In this document: positions 1 to 10,572 of the stretch, one piece after another
Position numbering within the stretch: position 1 is the first letter of the stretch
Layout: every line of letters begins with the position of its first letter
Assembly: GCA_036435485.1 (NCBI GenBank)
Contig: CM071598.1
Coordinates: forward strand, 205,013,148 to 205,077,147
Reading direction: 5' to 3'
Source: Saposhnikovia divaricata
Taxonomy: Eukaryota; Streptophyta; Magnoliopsida; Apiales; Apiaceae
DNA: 64,000 nt
Made by a program: the position numbers and the translations under genes
The notes under the pieces: generated by a model
Told to the model about the DNA's origin: nothing
The model's database searches: none
What the model saw: only the letters and a program-made list of their open reading frames with translations

Positions 1-924
1 TCTGAGTGGAGACTAATCCAAAACTTGACATTTTTCTAGCAGTGTTAACAACTGAATCATTGTAAGAGTAGATGCTCCAATTCTGAACCCCGGAAAGCCC
101 AAGTCTTTCAACAGACTATACACAAGATGAATCAGATCTCGATTGCATTTCTTGTCCTCCTCCTATATTTCAGCGATGCTGACATACATTGGCTTAGTAA
201 AAACTGTAGCTGCATAAATCTCATTGCAAATAAGGTGGATATTTTTTTCATTGATGAAATCCACTAGACTTTGTAATGTATCACGGTCCAAAATTGTGCC
301 TAATGGATTGGATGGATTTGTAATGAGCAAGCCTTCAACTTTGATATTTGACTCCATTGCTTTCTGGTATGCTGCTTCTAAAGCTTCTTTGGTGATCTTG
401 AAATCATTGGAGCTTTCATAGACAACTGGAAGAAGTTTCACTCTGGTTCACCACCTTAAATCATGGTCGAATCTGAAAAAACAAACATCCAAATTATTGT
501 TAATTCTCTATTTCCTTTTATAATTGTCTGTCATTGTCATGTTTACTTGTACAGTCAAGTGGTTTTGCATGTCCTGTAGTAGGGACTGCTTACAATTCAT
601 TGCTACAAAATAAATGTTCTACAGGAGTACAGGACCACTGCACCAATAATATTTATAAAATTATTTTATATGGAAAAGAGTTGACTGCATGCAACTTATT
701 ACTGGTGTGTTATTGCACTAAACATAAAATCTAATAGAAACCGAATTGACTAACAAACTAGTGGCTCAATTATATTAATGCTTAAAACTGACACTAAGAG
801 GTTAACAATAGATTTTATCGAAGCTTTTCAACTTACCCTGGATAGTAGGGAGTTGGCACCAGAAATGCATCACCGGGATCTTCCAGACAGAAGACCATCG
901 TTTCATGAGCTCCGGTAGCTCCTC
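1..924 (-). pseudogene. ACS: ACC synthase pseudogene, two exons, 3' part beyond window edge
   Basis: The minus strand encodes a plant 1-aminocyclopropane-1-carboxylate synthase, the PLP-dependent ethylene-biosynthesis enzyme. The upstream exon (837-924) encodes GATGAHETMVFCLEDPGDAF and the PTPYYPG motif, then a GTAAGT donor. An intron (473-836) ends in TTTTTTCAG. The next exon (472 downward) continues in phase with FDHDLRW, ITNPSNPLGT, NEIYAATVF and CNRDLIH. The region around the PLP-binding lysine reads SLLKDLGFPGFR, where the family has Ser-Leu-Ser-Lys. It is dead: an in-frame TGA follows FDHDLRW (about 448), TAG follows SIAEI (about 163), and a frameshift lies near 75-80, after which a second frame still reads YSYNDSVVNTARKMSSFG. 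Sequence upstream of GATGA is cut off exactly where copia LTR A begins (925). Family identity is secure. The copy is a pseudogene by direct reading. Confidence 0.9.
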
Positions 925-1576
925 TGTTAGGCAGCCGGCCTACTTTTTTTTCATTTTCAAACTCACACCAACCCCCCACCTACTATAACCCCCCTCCTAT
1001 AAATACCCCTCCCCCTTCATTAGTAAAAACACACCAAAAACATCTTACTCTCTTCTCTCCATCATAGCTGCTAGATAGTCCGTCTAGTAGGAAACTTACC
1101 TTGCGATAGTTTCAGGCAGGTCAGAATAGGGGGACCTCGTGCTTCTCTCTTCTTTCGTTTCGGATGAGTTAGTGTGAGTGTTTGGTTGGGCTGTAGCCAT
1201 CTGGGTCTACAGCATTAGGAGTTCGTCCAGCCATTGCAGCCGCAACAAGGGGAGTTCTCCAAGTTATCCGGTCAAGTACCGAAGGGACAGTTCTGTCCAG
1301 GTTATCCGATCAAGTACCGAAGGAATAGTTAATCGTTATATTACTATTCAGGTGTATCTCAAGTGTTACTTCGTAATTTGAGAGAGAATATTGTAACCAT
1401 TATTATCATTATAGTGGAAACATTCGGAGTTGGTCCCGTGGTTTTTACCTCTTTGACTTAATGGGATTTTCCATGTATAAATCTTGGTGTTCATCTATCA
1501 TTATCTATTATTATTATTGACTATTATAATCTCTGTATTTAATTTATGCAAAGACAGGAAACGGGAATTCCTAACA
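925..1576 (+). repeat. 5' LTR of element A
   Basis: 652 bp starting TGTTAGGCAG and ending CCTAACA, directly followed by the primer binding site. Its first 460 or so bases recur at 5124-5586 with few differences. It contains a TATA box and C-rich stretches upstream of it. Confidence 0.9.
998..1005 (+). promoter_or_regulatory. TATA box of LTR A
   Basis: TATAAATA in the context CCCTCCTATAAATACCCC. The same sequence is conserved in the 3' LTR at 5198-5205. It is the expected core promoter of the LTR (U3/R); activity is inferred. Confidence 0.65.
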
Positions 1577-1578
1577 GT

Positions 1579-1590
1579 TGGTATCAAAGC
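1579..1590 (+). other. Primer binding site of element A (initiator tRNA-Met type)
   Basis: TGGTATCAAAGC lies two bases after the LTR end. It differs at one position from TGGTATCAGAGC, the copia site complementary to initiator tRNA-Met that is exact in elements B and C of this window. Confidence 0.85.
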
Positions 1591-1746
1591 TGGGGCCCAC
1601 GTTGTTGGTGTCTAGGAAAGTGCTTTGTGCGCAGTGGTTACTTGATAACGCGACGTACTAATACGGAAGGCTCCCCAAACACATCCACTTTCCTTGCCAA
1701 CTTGTGTGGTTCTAAATAAGATTCCCATAGTCTTTAGTAAATTAAA

Positions 1747-2480
1747 ATGGATGATTCTTCCAGTGTAATGGTAAGCCTAACAGCTTCAAATTATCCGATG
1801 TGGAAAAGTAGAATAAAGGATTTGCTTTATAGTAAGGACTTGTTTGATCCGGTGGAGCTGAAAGGAGTCAAACCTGCAGCAAAGTCTGATGCTGATTGGA
1901 AGAAGATGAACATGAAAACTATCAGTCTCATTCGTCGATGGATTGATAATTCGGAGTATCATCATGTCTCCGAAGAAAAAGACGCTTATACACTTTGGAC
2001 GATATTAGAGTCTACGTTCCAAGAGATAGGTTCACAAAATGTAACTTTTCTAGTTCGTTAGCTGGTGAACATGAGGTACCAGGATGGGAACAACATGTCA
2101 GAGCATATTAGCGAATTCCAAGGGTTGTTAAATCAACTATCAAATATGAAGATGGAGTTTGAACAGAAATTCCAAGCAATATTTCTTCTCAATACTTTAC
2201 CATCCGGCTGGGATACGCTAGTGGTGACTGTAACTAATGTTGTACCAACTGAGCAACTAACGTTGCAATCAATTAAGTAGAGTATCCTTAGTGAATCCAT
2301 GAGAAGAAGAGTGCATGGAGTCAAACACGATTCCCAGGCTCTTGTTACTGAAAACAGGGGCAGAAGCAACTACAAGGATTCGAACAGGGGGCATAGTAAA
2401 AGCAACAGAACAATGGTCAGCAAGGGAAACATGCCGAGAAAAGTACAACAGCTGCTATGACAGAAGATGTTGAGATTCTT
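1747..2480 (+). pseudogene. Element A gag (broken, zinc knuckle lost)
   Basis: Begins MDDSSSVMVSLTASNYPMW and carries the copia gag (UBN2-type) region, with PMWKSRIKDLL near residues 18-28 and YTLWTILESTF near 80-90. TAG at 2059 and another stop at 2278 interrupt it. The C-terminal part, where Tnt1-type gag carries a CCHC zinc knuckle, reads as a lysine/asparagine-rich remnant without one (about 2340-2460). The start is the first ATG after the primer binding site in the gag frame. Not functional. Confidence 0.8.
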
Positions 2481-2517
2481 TCTTTTGGGGAAGAAGAATG
2501 CTTACATGTTAATGATT

Positions 2518-3540
2518 AGAAGGTCGAATGGGTGATAGATACTGGAGCAACGTATCATGCAACACCCACTCAGGAATTCTTTACAACTTACAAGTAAGGG
2601 GACTTTGGTACTGTAAGAATTGGTAACTCAGATAAATCAAAGATTGCATGCATTGGTGACATCTGTATTGAGACAAACAAGGGTTGTTCAATGACTTTGA
2701 AAGATGTTAGGCATGTTCCGGACTTACGGCTCAACTTGATTTTCGGCATGGCGCTAGACAAGCAGAGGTATGTAAATACCTTCGATGGTGGAAGGTGGAA
2801 GCTTACTACGGGTTCGTTGGTGGTTGCAAGAGGATCCACTTGTGGCTCTTTGTACAAGACACAAGTGACGATGTGTTCAAATGAGTTGAATACAGTTGAA
2901 GATGAAGCTTCAACAAGTTTGTGGCATAAGAGGCTGCTTTGCCACATGAGCGAGAAAGGGTTACAGATTCTAGAAAAGAAATCCCTCATTCCATTTGCTA
3001 AAGGAACTGCATTGCAGCCGTGCGAATATTATTTATCGGGAAACAACATATAGTATCTTTTAGAAAGAGTTTATTCTGATGTATGTGGTCCGTTTGAGGT
3101 GGAGTCCTTAGGGAGAAATAGGTACTTTGTTACCTTCATTGATGAAGCATCTCGAAAGGTGTGGGTTGAGATACTCAAATCCAAAGATCAAGTGTTTGAG
3201 TACTTCCAGAAGTTTCATGCCATGGTTGAAAGATCAATAGGGAAACAACTGAAGTGCCTTCGTAGTGACAACGGGGGGGAGTACACTTCAAAAGAGTTTC
3301 AAAAGTACCTTACAAAGCATGGTATCCGGCATGAAAGAACAGTTCCTGGCACCCCACAATAGAATGGCGTTGCGAAAAGAATGAACCGCACCATTGCTGA
3401 ACGAGTCAGATGCATGTTGAAAATGGTTAAATTGCCGAAGTCATTTTGGGGAGAAGCTGTAAGAACAGCTTGCTACTTGATCAATCGATCTCCATCGGCA
3501 CCTCTGAATTTTGAGATTCCAGAGAAGATCTGGTTAGGAA
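2518..3540 (+). pseudogene. Element A protease and integrase (broken, catalytic changes)
   Basis: The aspartic protease motif WVIDTGATYHATP is intact at about 2526-2565 and is followed by a stop (TAA, about 2595). The GAG-pre-integrase zinc region (LWHKR...HMSEKG...CEYY, 2920-3030) has lost its last cysteine to tyrosine. The integrase core follows with YSDVCGPF, FIDEAS and LRSDNGGEYTSKEF. The TPQ-NGVA segment reads NGVAKRMNRT: the residue expected to be the catalytic glutamate is lysine (GAA to AAA, near 3374). Stops occur at 3052 and 3360. The integrase is therefore doubly dead. Confidence 0.85.
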
Positions 3541-3560
3541 AGGATGTTTCCTATTCCTAA

Positions 3561-4780
3561 TTGCGGGTGTTTGGATGCAAGGCTTTTGCACATATCCCAA
3601 TTGAGCATAGAACAAAGCTTGAAGATAAAACAACTCCGTGTATTCTCGTTCGCTACGGGGATCCAGAGTTCGGGTATCGGTTGTGGAATCCTGAATCAAA
3701 GAAGATATTCAGGAGCAGAGATGTGGTTTTCCATGAGTCTCAAAATTATGAGAATTTTGGGAGCACTCAACAACCAAGGAAAGCTAGAAATCCAGATACA
3801 GTAGAAGATGAGGGAGATGATATGGCAGATGATGAGGCTGCTGAGCAGGGGGAGCTACCGCCTCAGCCTGAAGCTGAAGAAACTCAGCCACGGCATTCTA
3901 CGAGAGAACGTAGACCATCAGGAAGATATCTCTCATCCGAGTATATCTTAATTTCTGATGAGGGGGAGCCCGAGACCTTTGAGGAAGTCAAGACTCATAA
4001 AGAAAGCAGTTACTGGTTGAAAGCAATGCAAGACGAGATGGATTCTTTAAACAAGAATGAAACTTATGAGTTGACTACACTTCCGAGAGGACGGAAGGCT
4101 TTGAGGAACAAATGGGTCTTCAAAGAAAAAGGGGATGATGAAAAGCTTGTAAAGTATAAAGCACGCTTGGTGGTTAAAGGCTTTGCTCAGAAAGAAGGCA
4201 TTGATTTCGATGAAATCTTTTCTCCGGTTGTAAAGATGACATCAATCCGAACAGTTCTCGGATTAGCGGCTAGCATGGATCTTGAGCTTGAGCAGTTAGA
4301 TGTGAAAACTGCATTCCTTCATGGAGATTTGAAGGAAGAGATCTACATGGACCAGCCAGAAGGATTTGAAGTGAAAGGGAATGAGCACATGGTTTGTAAA
4401 CTCAAGAAGAGTTTATACGGGCTTAAGCAAGTGCCAAGACAGTGGTACAAAAAGTTTGATTCATTCATGAGGAATCATAAGTTTAAGAGAACTGCATCTG
4501 ATCACTGTGCTTATGTGCAAAGGTTTCCTAACGGTAACTTCATTATCCTGCTGCTTTATGTTGATGATATGTTAGTGGTCGGCCAAGATGCTAACATGAT
4601 CCGCAAGCTGAAAGAAGATTTGTCCAAGTTCTTTTATATGAAAGACTTGGGTCCAGCAAAACAAATCCTAGGGATGAAGATTGTTCGTGACAGAACAACT
4701 CGGAGGTTGTGGCTTTCACAATAGGGATATATTGAACGAGTATTGAAAAGGTTCAATATGGATGATGCTAAACCTGTTAG
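3561..4780 (+). pseudogene. Element A reverse transcriptase
   Basis: One of the longest open stretches (387 codons from 3561). It contains the end of integrase (VFGCKAFAHIP), an acidic linker (EDEGDDMADDEAAEQ), then the RVT_2 reverse transcriptase: KWVFKEKG, KARLVVKGFAQKEG, FSPVVKMTSIRT, EQLDVKTAFLHGDL, KSLYGLKQ and the catalytic LLLYVDDMLVVG. A TAG at 4722 ends the frame inside LWLSQ-GYIER. The upstream frame at 3544 lacks an ATG because integrase and RT are normally one polyprotein. The RT core looks intact although the whole element is not. Confidence 0.9.
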
Positions 4781-5093
4781 CATACCATTGGCGGGACATT
4801 TTAAAGTGGTTTGGTTAAAGTGGTTTCTCCAAGAATTGGGTTAGAAGCAAGACAACTTTGAGTTGTACTGTGATAGTCAGAGTGCTATTGACTTGAGTAA
4901 GAATGCTACTTGTCACAGTCGTACTAAGCATATTAATGTACGTTACCATTGGCTACGAGAACAAGTTGAAGATGGGGTGATACAGATAAAAAAGATACAC
5001 ACGGATAAGAATCCAGCTGATATGATGACGAAGGTCGTTCCACGAGAAAAGTTGGAGCTGTGCAAGCGGGGTGCAGGTATGGAGTGCAAGTGA
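4781..5093 (+). pseudogene. Element A RNase H, internally deleted
   Basis: After SIPLAGHFK (about 4795) the reading jumps to the terminal part of RNase H: KWFLQELG, LYCDSQSAIDLSKN, RTKHINVRYHW, IQIKKIHTDKNPADMMTK. The middle of the domain found in Tnt1-type elements, several hundred bases including the SLMYAM and AEY blocks, is absent. The junction carries the 12-mer TTAAAGTGGTTT twice (4801-4832). The remaining reading frame ends at 5093. Confidence 0.85.
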
Positions 5094-5108
5094 TTAACTA
5101 TGAGTTTG

Positions 5109-5123
5109 GAAAGAGGGGGAGAT
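5109..5123 (+). other. Polypurine tract of element A
   Basis: AAAGAGGGGGAGAT immediately precedes the 3' LTR start TGTTAAGCAG. This is the expected plus-strand primer site. Confidence 0.8.
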
Positions 5124-5586
5124 TGTTAAGCAGCCGACCTACTTTTTTATTTATTTTCAAACTCACACAAACCCCCCACCTACTACAACCCCCCTCCTAT
5201 AAATACCCCTCCCCCTTCATTAGTAAAAACACACCAAAAACATCTTACTCTCTTCTCTCCATCATAGCTGCTAGATAGTCCGTCTAGTAGGAAACTTACC
5301 TTGCGGTAGTTTCAGGCTGGTCAGAATAGGGGGCCCTCGTGCTTCTCTCTTCTTTCATTTTGGGTGAGTTAGTGTGAGTGTTTGGTCGGGCTGTAGCCAT
5401 CTGGGTTTACAGCATTAGGAGTTCATCCAGCCATTGCAGCCGCAACAATGGGAGTTCTCCAGGTTATCCGGTCAAGTACCGAAGGGACAGTTCTGTCCAG
5501 GTTATCCGGTCAAGTACGGAAGGAATAGTTAATCGTTATATTACTATTCAGGTGTACCTCAAGTGTTACTACGTAAACTTTGAGAT
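5124..5586 (+). repeat. Truncated 3' LTR of element A
   Basis: Begins TGTTAAGCAGCCGACC and parallels 925-1390 of the 5' LTR with scattered substitutions. Similarity stops at about 5575-5586, after CAAGTGTTACTACGTAA. The last 190 bp of the LTR are missing and sequence of element B follows. Confidence 0.85.
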
Positions 5587-6131
5587 TTTTGGTTGACCAC
5601 CCTGAGTTATGATTATGCCTTTCTCTTTAGGCTTCTCTCCCTTAGTCTGCTGCTCCCTCTTAGGATTTGATGTCCTTAAGTTCCTCTTCTCCCCCTTAGG
5701 CTTGTTGTCAGGCACAGAGGCTTTGGTAGAGACCCTTGGGTTGGAAGAGGTGGGATTAACAGATTCATCAGGTGAGGGAGCCCCATATGCTTCATCATAG
5801 CAGACAGCATCAGTTGTTGATGAAGAAGAACATCAGCTGTGGTGGTAGCTTGAGTGTCCAACTTCTCAGCAAGAGTTGCAACTGTGTCTATAAGATGAGC
5901 ATTTTACTGCTTGAGTGAGCTCACTTCCTTTTCAAGAGTATCCAATTTGGTGAATAGCTCAGAGGCTTTAAATCCAGAAAGAGATTGGTCCTTGAGTCTT
6001 TGCATTTCAAATTTGGTCATTTCATGAACAGGGACTTCAGTCACCAGCTTATCTCCATATTGATTTGCAAAAAGAGTCCTCAGCATGGCATTTGCATCTG
6101 TTGTCTGATTTGTCAGTTTCTCCTTTTGCAA
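5587..6131 (-). pseudogene. Element B downstream (env-like) coiled-coil ORF remnant
   Basis: On the minus strand from 6131: LRTLFANQYGDKLVTEVP, then KFEMQRLKDQ, a heptad-like stretch LDTLEKEVSSLKQ, a stop near 5904, and after it a leucine-rich LLHQQLMLSAMMKHMG segment and a lysine-rich tail. It has no RT motif. Sirevirus elements often carry an extra ORF with coiled coils after pol; placement and heptads suggest this is its remnant, directly fused to truncated RT. Function in that lineage is uncertain. Confidence 0.5.
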
Positions 6132-7330
6132 CCAACCTTGATTTGTTTCTTACACCATCTTCATCCATCTTATTCTTCAGAACCCATTTTGTTCCAACAA
6201 TGGTTCTGTTCTTTGGTGTAGGCATAAGTTCCCATACTTTGTTTCTTTCAAATTGATTCAGCTCCTCTTGCATAGCAATAATCCAATCTGGATCCAACAG
6301 TGCATCATCAAGTTTCTTAGGCTCAATCTGAGATAGAAAGCAACCATAGAGGCACTTATTTTGAGTTGCTCTCCTAGTTCTCACTCCTGCATTTGGATCT
6401 CCAATAATTTGCTCTGCAGTGTGTGACCTATCCAATTTCCTTGAGTGCTCAGTTTGATTTCTCAACCTTGATGTTGCTTCATCATCCAAGTCATGATCAT
6501 TTTCATTTCCCCCCTGTGAAGTTGCTACTATTCACAGGTGTGTCTTGGATGCTAGTATCTTCACTGTTGATTGGATCAGATTCTTCTCTTGCTTCATCAT
6601 TCACTTGAGTTTGTTGAACTAGAGTTTCAACTTCAGTTTCAATCTCTTCATCAGAATCATTTAGATTTTCAAAATTTAATGGATCTCTATCTTCATCATT
6701 TGCTTCTTCTAATCCAGGTAGTTTGCTGTCATCAAATGTCACATATGTGCTTTCCATAACTTTCTTTTGACTGATGACATAAACTTTGTATGCAATTCTC
6801 TCCATAGAATAGCCAATAAAAATTCCTTCAAATGCCTTTGCATCAAACTTCCCAACATATTCTGAATTGTCTTTCAACACAAAGCATTTGCTTCCAAAAG
6901 TATGAACATACTTTAGAGTAGGCTTCTTTCCAGTCATCAAATTGTTAGGTATCTTTCCAGTGTTTTTGTTGATGAGGGTTCTGTTCTGGATATAGCATGC
7001 AGTGCTCACAACCTCAGCCCAAAAACATGTAGGCATCTTTGCATCAAGCAACATTGTTCTAGGAGCCTCAATTAGAGTTCTATTCTTTCTCTCAACTACT
7101 CCATTTTGTTGTGGAGTCCTTGGAGCTGAGAATTGTTGAGAAATGCCATTCTCTTTGCAAAATGCTTCAAGTAAGGCATTTCTGAACTCTGTTCAATTGT
7201 CACTTCTCAATGCAATCACACTTGCATTGTTGGCTTTTGCTTCCTTATCAACTTTCTTTATGTGCTCAATGATTACTTGTGGAGCCTCATCCTTTGATGC
7301 TAGGAATTCCACCTATGTATACCTTATGTA
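6090..7330 (-). pseudogene. Element B integrase C-terminus and RT N-terminal stub
   Basis: Minus strand from 7330. The catalytic part of integrase crosses stops near 7315 and 7190. Then come RTPQQNGVVER-like sequence (about 7080-7130), MPTCFWAEVVSTACYIQNR and VHTFGSKCFVLKD (7054 down), an acidic linker, and the RT start DPDWIIAMQEELNQFERNKVW, TKWVLKNKMDEDG, KSRLVAKG. After RLVAKG (about 6131) the frame passes into the unrelated downstream ORF, so the whole catalytic RT and RNase H are deleted. The element cannot reverse transcribe on its own. Confidence 0.85.
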
Positions 7331-8056
7331 GTCATCAACCATCACTAGGGCATTCTTTCTTGAGAGTGACATAATATTGACAGGCCCAAACAAATCCATA
7401 TGAATTAATTGCAGGGGCTTGGTGATTGATGTCACTATCTTTGACTTGTGGCTTGATCTTTTCATCTTTCCTTTTTGGCAAGCCTCACACAATCCTTCTT
7501 GACAGAATTCAAGTGTGGGCATGCCTCTCACTAACTCTCTTTTGACTAGAGAATTAATGGCCTTGAAGTTCAAGTGTGATAACTTCTTGTGCCATAGCCA
7601 ACAATCTTCATTTGATGCTTTTGAGTAGAAGCAACAAACTTTGTCCTTGTTTGCAGAGTCCAAATTGGCTACAAACAGGCTTCTTTTTCTTACTCCAGAT
7701 AGAGAAAAATCACCAGTCTTCTTGTGGGTGATCAAACATTCATATTTGTCAAAATTTACCTTGAATCCTCTATCAGTAAACTGATCAACACTTAGCAGAT
7801 TATGCTTAAGACCCTTGACTAGTGCTACATCTTCAATGATGACAATACCAACTTTTAACTTCCCATATCCCAATGTGTTACCCATGCTGTCATCTCCAAA
7901 AGCAACCATTGGGCCAGCCTTCTCCTCATATTGTGATAACAGGGCCATATCACCAGTCATGTGATTTGAGCATCCACTGTCCAAAATCCACATGACCTTC
8001 TTTTCACTTTCTTTGCCCTGCAAGCACAAAGGTATTACTTTTTCTTTGGTACCCAA
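7313..8056 (-). pseudogene. Element B protease and integrase zinc/core region
   Basis: A 247-codon open frame. Protease active site WILDSGCSNHMTGD (about residues 19-32) is intact. GAG-pre-integrase zinc region: LWHKKLSHLNF and CQEGLCEACQKGKMK, an intact HHCC set. The integrase core starts at LIHMDLFGPVNIMSL and VDDYIRYT. The frame closes at 7313. It overlaps the end of the gag frame (8035-8056), so the polyprotein probably continued through; the start at MGTKEK is not meaningful. Confidence 0.88.
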
Positions 8057-10528
8057 ACAAGTTTGGGTCCACTTGGCTTAGAAGTAGATTTATCAAAAAT
8101 AGCATGATTATCAACTTTCTTAGGACTAGTCTTCTTGTCACTGTTAGAAGTCTTAGAATCTGAATTCTTAGACTTAGGTGACAGAGGTACCTTCCTAACT
8201 CTAGGAGGACTTGAAGACTCTTGCCTTGTGTAGTGTGTGTGAATGTTGTGACTGATGCAACCATCCATGAATTGTCTTTTCAAATTAAAACAGTTAGTCA
8301 TAACATTCATGTTGCATGGCATACAGTCAAGTTTATCACAGAAAGGTGAATCACTATGTCTTAAAGGCACATAGCAATCATAAAAAGGCTTAGCTACACT
8401 ACCAGTTGGTTTCTTGCATACATGAGTTAAGTGATTAGTGCTAAAACAGTTTTGACAAACTTTCCTAGGAGCATTTGGCATATAAGCATAATTATTATTC
8501 TTGTTTATCCCTAGCTTGCCATTCCTGTTTTGTTTCTATGAGCCACTTTCTTCTCAGATTCATTTTTCCCAACTGAAACAAACTTTACAAACTTCTCAGG
8601 TCTAGGTCTACCTCCTACTGGCTTCTTAGCTTTTGCCTTGACACTCTCACTCTTAGAGGATGCTGGTTGTTCAATAGACTGTGCCTCATCCTCATCATTC
8701 AACATTTGCTTAATGAGTAAGGCATCCTCATCAATTTCAAATGTTGGTTCTTTAAAAATTGGAGACTCAGTCTTTTTCAAAATGTGAGGCACTTCATCCT
8801 GAACAACTATGTCATCTTCAATGACAGCATAGCCTTTCCTCTGTTTAAGAGTGTCATAGTCAAGTCCAATGGCAGCCTTGGGTTTAGCTTGGTTTTTCTC
8901 ATGGTAGGACTGCAATAGACTAGAGGAGTACTTAAAGGTTTTCAGTCTGAATTCATTTTCATCTAGTTCATCCCTAAGAACCTTCTCAACCTGACTAGCA
9001 CATAGAACCTTATTCTACAGATATTCAACTTCTTTCTTAAGGTTATCTACTTGCATAGCAGTTAGCTCAAGTTCCTCATTCTTCTAGTTTAACAATTCAT
9101 TCTTAGCAGACAGTTTGGCAATCTCTTCATTAGCAGCAGTCATACTAGTATGAATATTAAACATTTCAGTAGATAGTTGTTCAACCATGCATTTATACTC
9201 AGAAACAGACATATCTATGGTACTGAGAGATGGTACCTGAGAGTCTGATTCAGATGGTTCTTCCTTGGAGTTGGCCATCAAGGCATAGTTGCAGAATTCT
9301 TGTTCTTCTCCATCACTATCAGAATCATCCCAACACTTCCCTTCAGCTATGTAGGCCTTGCCTTGTGTTTGCTTTTTTAGAAGGGCCTCATACTTAGCTT
9401 CAAGCTCTAGAAACTCCTTATCCTTCTTTTTAGGCTTCTTGCATTCACTGGAAAAATGCCCTAGGTCATTGCATCTATAACACCTTACAGATGACCTATC
9501 CACATGGCTGGTTTTGAATTTATTCTTGTTTGCTTTCATAGGTGCCTTGCTCTTATTGAATGAATGGTTTTGGGGTCTAGGTTTGAAGGGTTGGTTCCTC
9601 TTGAATCTGATGTTTGGAAACTTTGTGGCCATGAAAGCATATGAAGTGTTTTCCATGCCATCTAGCTCTTCAAGAGTATAGAACTCTTCTTCTTCCTTCT
9701 CCTCAATAGGTTCAGTCACTTCACCTTCATTTTCTTCATCATCTACTATCTCTTCTATCCTCAGCTGACTTGTAGATGCTTCTAGGTCTTGAACAGATTT
9801 GCTGACAATCAAGGCACATGATGTGTTTATCATTCTGCCTTGGTTGGCTTGGATAGCCCTCTTCTGAAGCAACTCAAACTCATGAGTTTTTAAAACCCCA
9901 TAGAGCACATCATATGTGACTTTGTTCAAATCTCTTTCTCTTAGAGAAATGACCCTTTGCTCTAGATGGTTTGGTGAAGACAATAGAAACTTCATGTTCA
10001 ACTCCTTGGTGCTGTAAACCTTCCCATTCATCTGTAGCTCAGTCATCAGCTTGTGAAACCTTTCAAACATGTCAGTAATGCTTTCCTTGGTCTGAGCCAT
10101 GAAAGCTTCTTACTGTGTGACCAGTATCTGTTTCTTAATTTCTCTAACCTCCTCTATTCCTTCACATAACACCTCAATATGATCCCACATCTCCTTTGCT
10201 ATTTTGCAAGAGGCTATGTTAGCAAAAATTGACAGTTCCATAGAATCTATGATTAATAACATGAGATGACTGTCGAGAGCAACCATCTCCTTTTCTGTCT
10301 CTGTCCATTTGGATGGTTCTTTAGCCACATAGGATCTTGGAATGGTTACAGTTCCAACGTCTTTTCAGGAATCTCCTGTTGTGGAACAAAGGGACCATTC
10401 TTGAGTATCTCAGGATATAGAGGGTTGGCAGCTTTGATGAACAACAGCATTTTAATCTTCCAGAGGTTGTAATTCTCTTTGTCGAACTTAGGGACCTTCA
10501 CTGTTCCTATAGTCTTTGGTGTATTCAT
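8035..10528 (-). pseudogene. Element B gag with two separated zinc knuckles
   Basis: Starts MNTPKTIGTVKVPKFDKENY at 10528, 31 bases after the primer binding site. Then DSHLMLLIIDSMELSIFANI (10328 down), ITDMFERFHKLMTELQMNG and LSSPNHLEQR (10100 down). The first CCHC knuckle is CYRCNDLGHFSSEC (9441-9482). A Glu/Leu-rich coiled-coil stretch follows (9400-8900), then a second CX2CX4HX4C knuckle, CQNCFSTNHLTHVC (8416-8457), and a basic Ser-rich tail ending GPKLVWVPKKK. Stops occur near 10346, 10110, 9084 and 8511. Family is clear; broken by stops. Confidence 0.85.
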
Positions 10529-10558
10529 GATCTTTTTCTGTTTTTAAATAAACAGCTC

Positions 10559-10570
10559 GCTCTGATACCA
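10559..10570 (-). other. Primer binding site of element B
   Basis: Minus-strand TGGTATCAGAGC, exact initiator tRNA-Met complement, two bases inside the LTR edge. Confidence 0.9.
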
Positions 10571-10572
10571 CT

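Larger units (their letters stand above)
925..5586 (+). mobile_element. Element A: Tnt1-like (Tork-type) Ty1/copia retrotransposon, 3' LTR truncated
   Basis: The element has a 5' LTR (925-1576), a primer binding site, a degenerate gag-protease-integrase-RT-RNase H reading frame in copia order, a polypurine tract and a truncated 3' LTR. The protein matches the tobacco Tnt1 group along its whole length. It inserted in the ACC synthase exon; left flank is TCCTC (920-924). No matching right-hand target duplication can be seen because the 3' LTR stops near 5586, where it abuts element B. Numerous stops make it non-autonomous. Confidence 0.9.
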
